Made by a program: the position numbers and the translations under genes | Shown here: in pieces, positions 1-6,226 of the stretch | How positions within the stretch are numbered: the stretch's first letter is position 1 | Layout: every line of letters begins with the position of its first letter | Origin: Candidatus Sumerlaeota bacterium | GTDB lineage: Bacteria; Sumerlaeota; Sumerlaeia; JADFCT01 | DNA: 12,883 nt | Reading direction: 5' to 3' | NCBI GenBank assembly: GCA_026398575.1 | Contig: JAPLSP010000294.1 | Location: 1 to 12,883, forward strand | The notes under the pieces: model-generated | Seen by the model: the letters and a program-made list of their open reading frames with translations, nothing else | What the model was told of the DNA's origin: nothing | The model's database searches: none

Positions 1-151
1 GCGTCGGCGCCGGTGAGGGCGGCGTGGCTTCCTTGTTCGCTGTTTTCAAAACGGATAAGTGCTTCAATTCGGCCTCGAGCGACTGTCCGCACAAGGCGCA
101 CACTTTGTTGGCTTTGGCAATCGCCAATAGTTTTTCCTTCTCGTATTGCAT
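1..151 (-). CDS. Small CxxC-motif hypothetical protein, partial at window edge
   Basis: An open frame starts with ATG at 151 and runs off the left edge, giving about 50 visible residues. It begins MQYEKEKLLAIAKANKVC and has one CxxC pair (CALC, residues 18-21), a charged helical N-terminus and a Pro/Ala-rich stretch where it leaves the window. A GAAAGG Shine-Dalgarno-like sequence lies about 9 bases upstream of the ATG. The ATG is only 26 bases after the holA stop, in the same direction, so co-transcription is likely. A second CxxC pair beyond the edge would make it a zinc ribbon, but this cannot be seen. I do not recognise the family. The start and RBS support a real gene; its function is unknown. 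Confidence 0.5.
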   Translation of the reverse strand, partial: MQYEKEKLLAIAKANKVCALCGQSLEAELKHLSVLKTANKEATPPSPAPT

Positions 152-177
152 GCCGTGCCTTTCTGTTTCGAGTATGT

Positions 178-1122
178 TTACCTTTTTATGGAGAACCATT
201 TCAGAATCCAAAGCTCGACCGCCAGGGCCAGGTCGCGGACATAGACGTCGGTCGAAACGGGAATCACCAGCCGGTTGATTTCCAGCAGTTCGCGCAATGC
301 TTCGGTCAGCTCCCTGGTGTTGAAGCGGGCGGCGGCGGCGCTGTTCTTTTGCTGGACAAAGGAGTGCTGCTTGAAATAGCTGCTTTTATCCGGTGGAAAC
401 AGATCCTTGAGCGTTTCCGGGTTGACGCCCGAACGCCGCTTCGTTTCGACGACCTTGGCCTGCAGGAGCGAGCGCGTGACGCGCAGCAGCGTGTTGAAAA
501 GCATGATCGCCGTATCCCCCTTATGCGCGTCGCGAAACAATCGGATGGCTTTGGAGGCGTCCCGGCCGCGCAAGGCGTCTTCCAACGCCCAGGTCTTGTT
601 TTCTCCCCTGCAATCGAGAATCACGCCTGCCTTTTGGATCGCCTTATAGATCGGCGAATCCTTCGACACGGCGGTGTCCATCCCCTTTTCATAATTCAGG
701 AAGACGATGGCGTTGGGCGTTTGAAGCAAAGGCCCTGTTAGAAAGCCGCAAAATCTTTCCGTAACGCTTATTTTGGGCTTGGAGTTGGCGCCCTGTTCCT
801 TGCCCGCACTCCGTCCTTTGGTGGAGGCCTTTCCCCTGCCGGCGCTCCGGCGCTCGCCGGATTCGCAGAGATCGCGCAAATCCGTAACGACCACCACGCG
901 GCGCGAATCGGCGAACAGCGACAGCATGGAGAGTTCATTCATGATATCGAGCGCGATGCCTTCCAAACGCAAGGGCTGATTCGAGGTCGAAATATGCTCC
1001 GTCATGTTCTCGAAGCGGAATTCCCTTGGAATCAGCTGATCCAGGAGTTGGTCGCGCGATTTATTGATCGCTTCAACATCCAGGCCATGGATCAAGTTCA
1101 AATGTTTAATGGAAGGCGGCAT
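178..1122 (-). CDS. holA: DNA polymerase III delta subunit-like protein (HolA family), shortened
   Basis: 314 residues. The delta subunit opens the beta sliding clamp as part of the clamp loader. Similarity to the family is by pattern: an N-terminal segment with the SLFADSRRVVVVTDL strand and helix (about residues 68-82), NAIVFLNYE (137-145), then the domain III-like WALEDALRGRDASKAIRLF (178-196) and a C-terminal helical region ending in DLALAVELWILKWF. A Lys/Gly/Ser-rich insertion fills about 88-118. The helical block that normally joins domain I to domain III (about 60-70 residues in classical delta) seems to be missing near residue 174. I chose ATG 1122 because the 35 residues from an earlier start are translated AT-rich heptamer repeat; no strong SD precedes either start. 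It is followed after 26 bases by the CxxC gene. An assignment to HolA is likely, but whether it is functional is open. Confidence 0.72.
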   Translation of the reverse strand: MPPSIKHLNLIHGLDVEAINKSRDQLLDQLIPREFRFENMTEHISTSNQPLRLEGIALDIMNELSMLSLFADSRRVVVVTDLRDLCESGERRSAGRGKASTKGRSAGKEQGANSKPKISVTERFCGFLTGPLLQTPNAIVFLNYEKGMDTAVSKDSPIYKAIQKAGVILDCRGENKTWALEDALRGRDASKAIRLFRDAHKGDTAIMLFNTLLRVTRSLLQAKVVETKRRSGVNPETLKDLFPPDKSSYFKQHSFVQQKNSAAAARFNTRELTEALRELLEINRLVIPVSTDVYVRDLALAVELWILKWFSIKR

Positions 1123-1139
1123 AGTGGAGAAACTCAATG

Positions 1140-1174
1140 TAAAATATAAAATGAGAAATGAGAAAACGTAAAAT
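1140..1174 (-). repeat. AT-rich heptamer array upstream of holA
   Basis: Five consecutive 7-mers in phase, read on plus as taaaata, taaaatg, agaaatg, agaaaac, gtaaaat. On the minus strand this is the same catttt-type unit found on the plus strand at 1368-1409, so the two arrays face each other across the holA-DUF4416 spacer. The array ends 17 bases upstream of the holA ATG. Seen directly in the sequence. Confidence 0.75.
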
Positions 1175-1367
1175 GAAAGCGGACGATATTGGCCTGGTTG
1201 TGATAGCGCTCTCGATTGGCAATGCAATCAAGGGATAGGCGTTGAAGGCTCATGATACATCTCAAGTTTGAGGATTCCAGTTACGCGCGCGAAAACGCAG
1301 AGAAAAAACTCCGCGCCTCCGCGCGAGATTTGCATTCACCCTTTGTGATGCTTGTTCCATACGCGAC

Positions 1368-1409
1368 TCATTTTTCATTTCTCATTTTACATTTTACATT
1401 TTGCATTAA
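1368..1409 (+). repeat. AT-rich heptamer array ending in the DUF4416 stop codon
   Basis: Six 7-mers in phase: tcatttt, tcatttc, tcatttt, acatttt, acatttt, gcattaa. The last unit contains the stop codon of the DUF4416 gene (minus-strand TAA at 1408-1406). The spacer between this array and 1174 holds no recognisable gene, only a short GC-rich stretch around 1282-1330 (gcgcgcgaaaacgcagagaa ... ctccgcgcctccgcgcgaga). Confidence 0.78.
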
Positions 1410-1993
1410 TGTGTTTCTTGTCGCGCGTTGGCCAGAAGGCGTTTGTATTCCTCGCGCGCCTGGCTGAAAAACTCCAAGGCCGCCGGTTCGCGATGATCCG
1501 GATAAGTCCACGGCCAAGGCTCATACCCGCGCGCTTTGCTGTGCCAGGCCAGCGTCACCTCCGCATAAATCCCCCGTCCCAGATAAAGGCGATGGGAATA
1601 ATCCTTCGTCGTCGCAAGAACAACTTTCGCGAAATTCAAATAGCCGGGGTCAATATTAACCGTCCGCCCCGCCGGTTCAATTGCTGATTGACGATTGACG
1701 ATTGACGATTGCGGATCATCTTCGATCTCATTGCTCCGCAACTTGCAGGCGATGATTTCCTCTTGCCCGATCAGGCGGTCCGTCAACACCCACTGGCGCA
1801 ATAAATTCGAACCCATTTCGCGCTCATAATAGCGTGAGTGGGAAAAAGGAAGAATGGCGCTGCGCATGATCACACGCCCAAACAGAGGCTCGCTGCCCAG
1901 CCGTTCGCAAACCGCATCCAGACTTTGAGGCGACGGCCCCAGCAGGCTGAAGAACAAAAGCGCGGGCTCGGGATGTGGGTTGACAGGGGCCAT
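1406..1993 (-). CDS. DUF4416 family protein with heptamer-encoded insertion
   Basis: 195 residues. The DUF4416 family has no established function. The match is by its characteristic blocks: a hydrophobic start ending in LLFFSLLG (12-19), ILPFSHSRYYEREMG (47-61), then RTVNIDPGYLNFAKVVLATTKD (110-131), HRLYLGRGIYAEVTL (134-148) and the C-terminal PWPWTYPDHR (159-168). The insertion PQSSIVNRQSAI at residues 94-105 interrupts the family pattern between IACKLRSNEIE and the NIDPGYL block, and is encoded by gattgac heptamers at 1686-1713. Otherwise the domain looks whole, so the protein may tolerate the insertion. The ATG at 1993 gives the expected N-terminus; no clear SD is visible. It lies 91 bases after the truncated phosphorylase gene, in the same direction. 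Confidence 0.85.
   Translation of the reverse strand: MAPVNPHPEPALLFFSLLGPSPQSLDAVCERLGSEPLFGRVIMRSAILPFSHSRYYEREMGSNLLRQWVLTDRLIGQEEIIACKLRSNEIEDDPQSSIVNRQSAIEPAGRTVNIDPGYLNFAKVVLATTKDYSHRLYLGRGIYAEVTLAWHSKARGYEPWPWTYPDHREPAALEFFSQAREEYKRLLANARQETH
1686..1713 (+). repeat. gattgac heptamer array inside the DUF4416 gene
   Basis: Three exact gattgac units (1686, 1693, 1700) and one gattgcg unit (1707), followed by gatc. It is translated on the minus strand as the SSIVNRQS-type peptide in the DUF4416 protein. The unit belongs to the family also seen at 2716-2841, 7896-7951 and 8089-8137. Confidence 0.9.
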
Positions 1994-2084
1994 TGAATTA
2001 TCCAGTACCGCGGATTACGGATTAGAGCGAAGCTGACATCATCATCATTATATCTATTCAATCTGCCGAATTTTGATTCACAAT

Positions 2085-2855
2085 TCATTTGGCACAACGC
2101 GCCAATCGGACTTCAGCGCTCGTTTCATAAGCGGGTCCGGACATGATGCAATATACGCCTTCCTTCAAAGGAATCTTTTCCCTTCGCGCTGCCTCTACTG
2201 GGAGCGCCGGCATCTCTGCCGGCGAGTGATGGTTTGAATATTGTCTACACGCCGGCAGAGATGCCGGCGCTCCCAGTGGCGCTCCCAGTGGCGCTTTGAG
2301 AAATCTCACAAATTTGCGATGACAGATATTGACGTGATCCCGGATCAACATCAGATCGCCGGGGAACATGCGCTGCGAAACGCCTCCGGCGGCATTGGAC
2401 AGGATCAGGCGCCGGACGCCCGCCGTGGCCATCAACCGCACGGCGAACGTCGCTTCGTCCGTCGTTATGCTTTCATAAAGATGCTTGCGTCCGCAAAAAA
2501 TCGCCACTCTTCGTCCCGCTAAATCCCCTACGACGATTTTTCCGGCATGGCCGGCGACGTCCGAAACCGGGAATCCGGGCAGTTGCGAATAGGAAATACT
2601 GACGGCGTTACGTACGCGCTCGGCAATGGCGCCCAATCCCGAACCAGCCACAATCGCAATAGCGGGAAACGCTCCGAAACGCTCCGCAAGCATCCGCGCG
2701 GCAGGCTCGACGGATGATTGCGGATTGCGGATTGCGGATTGCGGATTCTGGTTCGCCGATTGCAGAATGGCATCCGACGATTGCGGTTCACGGATTGCGG
2801 ATTGCGGTTTGCTATCCGCCGATGGACGCTTGACGATCATCGCTGGGCTCGTCAC
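2085..2855 (-). CDS. Purine nucleoside phosphorylase, truncated and repeat-invaded (probable pseudogene)
   Basis: 256-codon open frame. Trimeric purine nucleoside phosphorylases split purine nucleosides with phosphate to give base and ribose-1-phosphate. Family blocks present: IAIVAGSGLG (66-75, phosphate loop), QLPGFPVSDVAGHAG (91-105), GRKHLYE (122-128), LILSNAAGGV (150-159), FPGDLMLIRDHVN (164-176), and SGPAYETSAEVR (239-250) with the purine-binding Glu. Three things are wrong. Residues about 5-47 are heptamer-repeat sequence. Residues about 190-220, where the substrate-loop region should be, are a translated 28-bp palindrome. The frame stops just after AEVRLARC, so the last third, including the VGMST and Asn base-binding segments, is gone. 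The GTG start at 2855 overlaps the upstream stop (GTGA), suggesting coupling; ATG 2840 is an alternative. It may instead be a repeat-collapsed assembly of an intact gene. Confidence 0.75.
   Translation of the reverse strand: MTSPAMIVKRPSADSKPQSAIREPQSSDAILQSANQNPQSAIRNPQSSVEPAARMLAERFGAFPAIAIVAGSGLGAIAERVRNAVSISYSQLPGFPVSDVAGHAGKIVVGDLAGRRVAIFCGRKHLYESITTDEATFAVRLMATAGVRRLILSNAAGGVSQRMFPGDLMLIRDHVNICHRKFVRFLKAPLGAPLGAPASLPACRQYSNHHSPAEMPALPVEAARREKIPLKEGVYCIMSGPAYETSAEVRLARCAK
2197..2277. repeat. Perfect 28-bp inverted repeat (palindromic element) inside the phosphorylase gene
   Basis: Arms at 2197-2224 and 2250-2277 are exact reverse complements, with a 25-base loop. Each arm also contains its own small palindrome, GCCGGC-AGAGAT-GCCGGC. 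A 12-bp unit, ggcgctcccagt, is then duplicated at 2266-2277 and 2278-2289. The element is read through in frame as LGAPLGAPASLPA and PAEMPALPV. It looks like a mobile or dispersed palindromic repeat rather than coding sequence that evolved as protein. Confidence 0.88.
2716..2841 (+). repeat. 18-unit heptamer array encoding the phosphorylase N-terminus
   Basis: From 2716 the sequence can be cut into 18 successive 7-mers without a phase break. gattgcg occurs at 2716, 2723, 2730, 2737, 2779, 2793 and 2800; related units fill the rest (gattctg, gttcgcc, gattgca, gaatggc, atccgac, gttcacg, gtttgct, atccgcc, gatggac, gcttgac, gatcatc). The total of 126 bp is a multiple of both 7 and 3, so the frame is kept. 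Minus-strand translation gives the NPQSAIRNPQS-type repeats. Confidence 0.87.
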
Positions 2856-3121
2856 GGATGCTCGAAAACCATCTCTTTGACTTCGATCCCCTCGACCAAT
2901 TTCAGCTGGTTGACCAGATCGGCGTGTTTGACGTCGTCATCGAGCAGTTCGAGGATCAGCAGCCCATTGGGCGAGCAGAAATCCGGCGATGCCTCATGCA
3001 ACCCCAGGCGCGTCTTGATGTAGCAGCCAAAGCAGGTCAGGATATCCTGCACCTGCTTGACGTGCTTGACGCGATCTGTTACATGGATCCCTACAATAAT
3101 GTGTTTCGCTTTGCAGTTCAT
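2852..3121 (-). CDS. Small ACT-like domain protein
   Basis: 89 residues. The layout is a beta-alpha-beta-beta-alpha-beta pattern: HIIVGIHVTD (strand), a helix with HVKQVQDILTCFG, YIKTRLGLHE, GLLILELL (strand), a helix DVKHADLVNQLKLVEG and IEVKEMVF (final strand). This is the ferredoxin-like/ACT arrangement of small proteins often annotated as iron-only hydrogenase system regulators (TM1266-like), but the GM-P-Y block of those proteins is not obvious, so I keep the name general. The start at 3121 is backed by a strong SD (GGGGAGGAG) about 4 bases upstream. Its stop overlaps the GTG start of the phosphorylase gene. It may bind a small ligand or act as a regulatory partner; no ligand can be read from the sequence. 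Confidence 0.7.
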   Translation of the reverse strand: MNCKAKHIIVGIHVTDRVKHVKQVQDILTCFGCYIKTRLGLHEASPDFCSPNGLLILELLDDDVKHADLVNQLKLVEGIEVKEMVFEHP

Positions 3122-3193
3122 AATCTCCTCCCCTTCATCTCAAGAATATCATATGCGCAGCAGTTTGCCTTATCTATCGCGTGCATCATTCTT

Positions 3194-3451
3194 TTACGCA
3201 GCCATGACATGGACATCAGCAACATAGCCTAGTCTTCCAAGAAGCTTTTGACAATCATCCCATGTTAGCCTAAATGCTCGGACATCGGCCAGCCCCAGCC
3301 GAGCAACAACATCCCGAATAGCTTCAAAATGACTCGCTTCGAATTCCTCTTCCATCATTGCCTGCTCTGCCCAATCAACTATCGTCGCCAATGAGATTTC
3401 ATGGCGTAGATATGCTGCCAGTTTGTCCGCGACTATCTTGCGAGTTATCAT
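3194..3451 (-). CDS. Small hypothetical protein in the toxin-antitoxin operon
   Basis: 85 residues, ATG at 3451, 16 bases after the vapC-like stop, with a short AAGG just upstream. It is soluble and mainly helical, acidic in the middle (EQAMMEEEFEASHFEAIRDVVARLGLADVRAF) and ends in LTWDDCQKLLGRLGY. The VVARLGLADVRAF..TWDDC pattern feels like a family of short conserved hypothetical proteins, but I cannot name it. The tight spacing suggests it is the third gene of the cassette, perhaps a second antitoxin-like or accessory protein; that role is inference from position only. Confidence 0.65.
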   Translation of the reverse strand: MITRKIVADKLAAYLRHEISLATIVDWAEQAMMEEEFEASHFEAIRDVVARLGLADVRAFRLTWDDCQKLLGRLGYVADVHVMAA

Positions 3452-3467
3452 CGCCTTATTCAGATAT

Positions 3468-3866
3468 TCAGGGATAAAGCAGATTCAGACCGGATACTAC
3501 TTCGAAATGTCCGAAGTTATTGGTTATCAGCGGAAGGCCATGAGTCACGGCAACCGTAGCGATCCAAGCATCATTAAGAGCGATGGGTCTGCCTTTTCTT
3601 TCACATTCCGCCACGATCATTCCGTAGCGTTCCGGCATTTCTTCATCATAAGGTACGAGCGTTGTTTTCCCAATAGATTGACGCAGATTCCTGAAACGTT
3701 CCTCACCCCAATTCTTTTTATAAGCGCCGAAAAACAATTCGCCAATTGAAATAAACGAAAGACAAATTTCCTTATCATTCAGGAGAAGGCGAAATGCATG
3801 CGCCTCAGGGCGTTCTCCCATCAAATAAGAAAAAACATCCGTGTCCACCAGCACTTGCTCCGTCAT
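3468..3866 (-). CDS. PIN-domain toxin, VapC-like ribonuclease
   Basis: 132 residues, the usual VapC size. VapC toxins are metal-dependent ribonucleases that cut tRNA or rRNA when freed from their antitoxin. The acidic PIN site is readable: D8 and D10 in VLVDTDVFSYL, E43 in SFISIGELFFGAYK, D99 in PIALNDAWIATVAV, and N116/N117 near the fourth site in LITNNFGHFEVVSGL, where many VapC proteins have Asp. The ATG at 3866 overlaps the stop of the upstream gene by four bases (ATGA), the normal toxin-antitoxin coupling. The toxin follows its antitoxin, as usual for vapBC. Confident as a PIN protein; less so about its target. Confidence 0.88.
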   Translation of the reverse strand: MTEQVLVDTDVFSYLMGERPEAHAFRLLLNDKEICLSFISIGELFFGAYKKNWGEERFRNLRQSIGKTTLVPYDEEMPERYGMIVAECERKGRPIALNDAWIATVAVTHGLPLITNNFGHFEVVSGLNLLYP

Positions 3867-4138
3867 TTACCTGCTCCTGCCATGGTGCTTTGACGATGGT
3901 CTCGGAGGATTTGAAGGAACTCATCATCAATGGCGCCTTTAAGAGAGCCAATTATCCCGTTCAAATCCGTCGGCTTATTAGTCTTTTGATCTGATGCAGC
4001 CGGTTCATGCGTCACCGCTCCGCGTGTGCGTAACCGTTTCGGCGGGTGGGGTACGGCAAGCCGTTTGCGTGGCGCTCCTCCGCCTTTACCGATACCAGCC
4101 AAAGGAGGCAAAGAAGATTTCAATGTCTTGACCGTCAT
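3863..4138 (-). CDS. Putative VapB-type antitoxin of the PIN toxin
   Basis: 91 residues. The start at ATG 4138 is set by a full AAGGAGG Shine-Dalgarno sequence about 6 bases upstream; an in-frame start at 4183 lacks this. It overlaps the PIN toxin gene by ATGA, so it should be its antitoxin. The N-terminal half is basic and Pro/Gly-rich (GKGGGAPRKRLAVPHPPKRLRTRG) rather than a recognisable AbrB, RHH or Phd DNA-binding fold. The C-terminal part, NGIIGSLKGAIDDEFLQILRDHR, is the kind of amphipathic segment that wraps a PIN toxin. The role comes from position and overlap; the sequence alone would not identify it. Confidence 0.68.
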   Translation of the reverse strand: MTVKTLKSSLPPLAGIGKGGGAPRKRLAVPHPPKRLRTRGAVTHEPAASDQKTNKPTDLNGIIGSLKGAIDDEFLQILRDHRQSTMAGAGK

Positions 4139-4198
4139 GGTGTCCTCCTTGAAAACAGTGCCTGTTCTTAATACTATATCCATACTTCAAATTTCATA

Positions 4199-5374
4199 TT
4201 AATAATCTTTTTCCCCCGGCTCTTTCACGGTTTCCAGCAGCCGCGCGATGATGTCTTCGACGGTGATGCCTTCGGCGTCGGCGTTGAAGTTTGTGAAGAG
4301 GCGGTGGCGGAAGACGGGGCGGATGACGCTGCGCACGTCTTCGCAGGAGACGTTGACGCGGCCATTCAGGATGGCGCGGGCTTTGGCGCCGAGGATCAGG
4401 TATTGCGCGGCGCGCGGACCGCAGCCCCAGGAGAGGTATTCCGAGATGAAGTCCGGCGCCTCCTTGGTCTTGGGCCGCGAAGCGCGCGTCAGGCGCGTGG
4501 CGTATTTCACGACGTGATCCGAGACCACCAGCTGCCGGACGATGCGCTGAAGCCCCATGATCTGCCGCCCGTCGAGGATGCGGCGCGGCGTGCCCACCTC
4601 GTCGCGCGTCGTGGTTTTGACGATGTCAATCTCCTCGGCTTCCGACGGATAGCCGATCATGATCATGAACATGAAGCGGTCCAGCTGCGCTTCGGGAAGG
4701 GGATAGGTGCCTTCCTGTTCGAGCGGGTTTTGCGTCGCCAAAACAAAGAATGGCTGCGGCAGATCATACGTCGTTCCGCCGCTGGTCACATGATATTCCT
4801 GCATCGCTTCGAGCAACGCCGACTGGGTCTTGGGCGGCGTGCGGTTGATTTCGTCGGCCAGAAGCAGATTGGCGAAAATCGGCCCTTTGATGAATTTGAA
4901 CTGGCGGCGGCGGTTCTCGTCTTCCTCCAAGATGTCGGTGCCGATAATATCCGAAGGCATCAGGTCGGGCGTGAACTGAATGCGGCTGAATTGCAGATCG
5001 AAGATTTGCGACAGCGTGCGGATGATCAGCGTTTTGGCCAGGCCCGGCACGCCGACCACCAGGCAGTGGGAGCGGCAAAACATGGCGATCAGCATCTGGT
5101 CCACGACGTCAACCTGGCCGATGATGACCTTGCTCAGTTCGCTGATAATCAGGTCGCGTCCTTTTCGGAACCGCTCAATGACCTCGGTGATCTGCGCGGC
5201 GGACGCCGATCCTGCGCCAGCGGGTTTGGCAGGTGGAAGCGGTTTGGGAGCGGCGCTTTTAGCCGGCGCAACGGCGGGAGCGGAAGGCTGGAGCGCAGCG
5301 GCGGGAACGGAAGGCTGGAGCGCAGCCTCGGTCGCCACAATTTCTTCAACGCCGCTTGCTGGAGTCTCGGACAT
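4199..5374 (-). CDS. MoxR-family AAA+ ATPase
   Basis: 391 residues from ATG 5374, chosen over GTG 5386 because a TGAGG sequence sits about 7 bases upstream. MoxR ATPases act as chaperones that help load metals or cofactors or assemble membrane and envelope complexes, usually with a vWA-domain partner. Readable motifs: Walker A GVPGLAKT (108-115), Walker B LLLADE (170-175), sensor 1 ATQN (213-216), and LDRF (231-234) with the arginine finger region. Residues 15-60 form an Ala/Pro linker with repeated LQPSxPA. The AAA+ core and lid look complete. The expected DUF58 and vWA neighbours are absent; downstream is a toxin-antitoxin cassette 60 bases away. Confidence 0.92.
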   Translation of the reverse strand: MSETPASGVEEIVATEAALQPSVPAAALQPSAPAVAPAKSAAPKPLPPAKPAGAGSASAAQITEVIERFRKGRDLIISELSKVIIGQVDVVDQMLIAMFCRSHCLVVGVPGLAKTLIIRTLSQIFDLQFSRIQFTPDLMPSDIIGTDILEEDENRRRQFKFIKGPIFANLLLADEINRTPPKTQSALLEAMQEYHVTSGGTTYDLPQPFFVLATQNPLEQEGTYPLPEAQLDRFMFMIMIGYPSEAEEIDIVKTTTRDEVGTPRRILDGRQIMGLQRIVRQLVVSDHVVKYATRLTRASRPKTKEAPDFISEYLSWGCGPRAAQYLILGAKARAILNGRVNVSCEDVRSVIRPVFRHRLFTNFNADAEGITVEDIIARLLETVKEPGEKDY

Positions 5375-5829
5375 AAATAACCTCACTATGGTGTTTCAGG
5401 AAGCACTCACACGCGGACGCCTCGCATTCAGGCATCCATCGCGGAAGCAATGGCAAACACGATAAAGCGAACTGAAACAATGTCGGTTTGAGTTTATCCA
5501 TCCGAGCCCGCCAAGCGCAATGCGAATTCTTAGCGCCCATCTCCCCTCATTTTAGCTTGCGCCGACCGGTCATCACCCATCGCCCCAAAAATCAAAAGGC
5601 GCCTCTCCCAGTGAGAGGCGCCTTTTTGTGGATTCTGCGGAAACGCCGTGGGGGTTAGAGCAAAGGCGCTGGAAAAACGTCCGCGGCTGTTGTTCCGCCG
5701 GCTTTTTAGTCGTCAAGCGGTTGCGCCGCGCGTATTCGTGCTATTAGCCCAATGCCTAATCACCCTCACAAACGCCGCAGAATTTTTTTCCGCTTATGCT
5801 TTTATTATCGGCGCCTCCGAGCGGTCGCT
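5375..5829. other. Intergenic region between rpsT and moxR
   Basis: About 455 bases without a gene I can support. It contains one clear element, the hairpin at 5594-5626. The part from 5627 to 5829 is read as the rpsT trailer and the part from 5375 to 5593 as the moxR leader. I see no tRNA, no known riboswitch and no consensus sigma-70 promoter that stands out. The short open frames here have no family features. Confidence 0.5.
5594..5626. terminator. Bidirectional intrinsic terminator between rpsT and moxR
   Basis: A perfect 14-bp stem (aaaaggcgcctctc at 5594-5607, gagaggcgcctttt at 5613-5626) with a 5-base loop. On the plus strand it ends in five T; on the minus strand, the direction of rpsT, it ends in TTTTGATTTTT. 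It should stop rpsT transcripts before moxR, so moxR needs its own promoter. Confidence 0.9.
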
Positions 5830-6156
5830 TTAGCTGCTGACAATGGTTTTTTCCGCTTGCGCCGGCTGAGGCGCGGCCGGCTGAGCGGTCGCCTTTTGAG
5901 CGCGATTGATCCGCTTGCGCAGGCGCGATTGCAGGCGCGCTGCCTTTTTCCAGTGGATGACGCCCTTGCCCGCCGTTTTGCTTATAGTACTGACGGCGAT
6001 CCGGCTCGTGGCGTCTATCTTGGAAGCGTCCTTGCTCTCCAGCGCTTCGTCCACACGGCGGGTGGCCGTGCGCAATGCCGACCGCGTGGCGCGATTGCGC
6101 ACGGCGGACTTGGCGTTTGTACGAACCCGTTTTTCCGCTGACTTTACGTTTGGCAC
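5830..6156 (-). CDS. rpsT: 30S ribosomal protein bS20
   Basis: 108 residues. bS20 binds 16S rRNA early in small-subunit assembly. The N-terminus PNVKSAEKRVRTNAKSAVRNRATRSALRT is the classic highly basic long helix, followed by ASKIDATSRIAVSTISKTAGKGVIHWKKAARLQSRLRKRIN. After the core comes an extra Ala/Pro/Gln tail of about 20 residues (ATAQPAAPQPAQAEKTIVSS) not typical of the roughly 88-residue family. The start is GTG at 6156, supported by AGAGGAG about 9 bases upstream. The gene follows the TIGR04073 gene by 70 bases and ends before a strong terminator. Confidence 0.95.
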   Translation of the reverse strand: MPNVKSAEKRVRTNAKSAVRNRATRSALRTATRRVDEALESKDASKIDATSRIAVSTISKTAGKGVIHWKKAARLQSRLRKRINRAQKATAQPAAPQPAQAEKTIVSS

Positions 6157-6226
6157 GAAACAATTCTCCTCTTTATATTATTTAACAACGAGCTGATTTC
6201 CATTGATCGGAGCGGTTCTTGAAAAC

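Noticed and set aside
13..741. Plus-strand open frame of 242 codons at the left end
   Set aside because: It is antisense to holA and the CxxC gene, and shows no domain or RBS.
1123..1227. Longer HolA N-terminus starting at 1227
   Set aside because: The extra 35 residues are translated AT-rich repeat and bring no family similarity.
2716..2841. CRISPR array
   Set aside because: The units are contiguous 7-mers without unique spacers, and no cas genes are near. The same applies to the arrays at 7896, 8089, 8943, 9362 and 12001.
4304..5380. Long plus-strand open frame (358 codons) opposite the MoxR gene
   Set aside because: It lies wholly antisense to a clearly recognisable AAA+ ATPase, has no family features and is rich in residues typical of reverse-strand reading of GC-rich genes.
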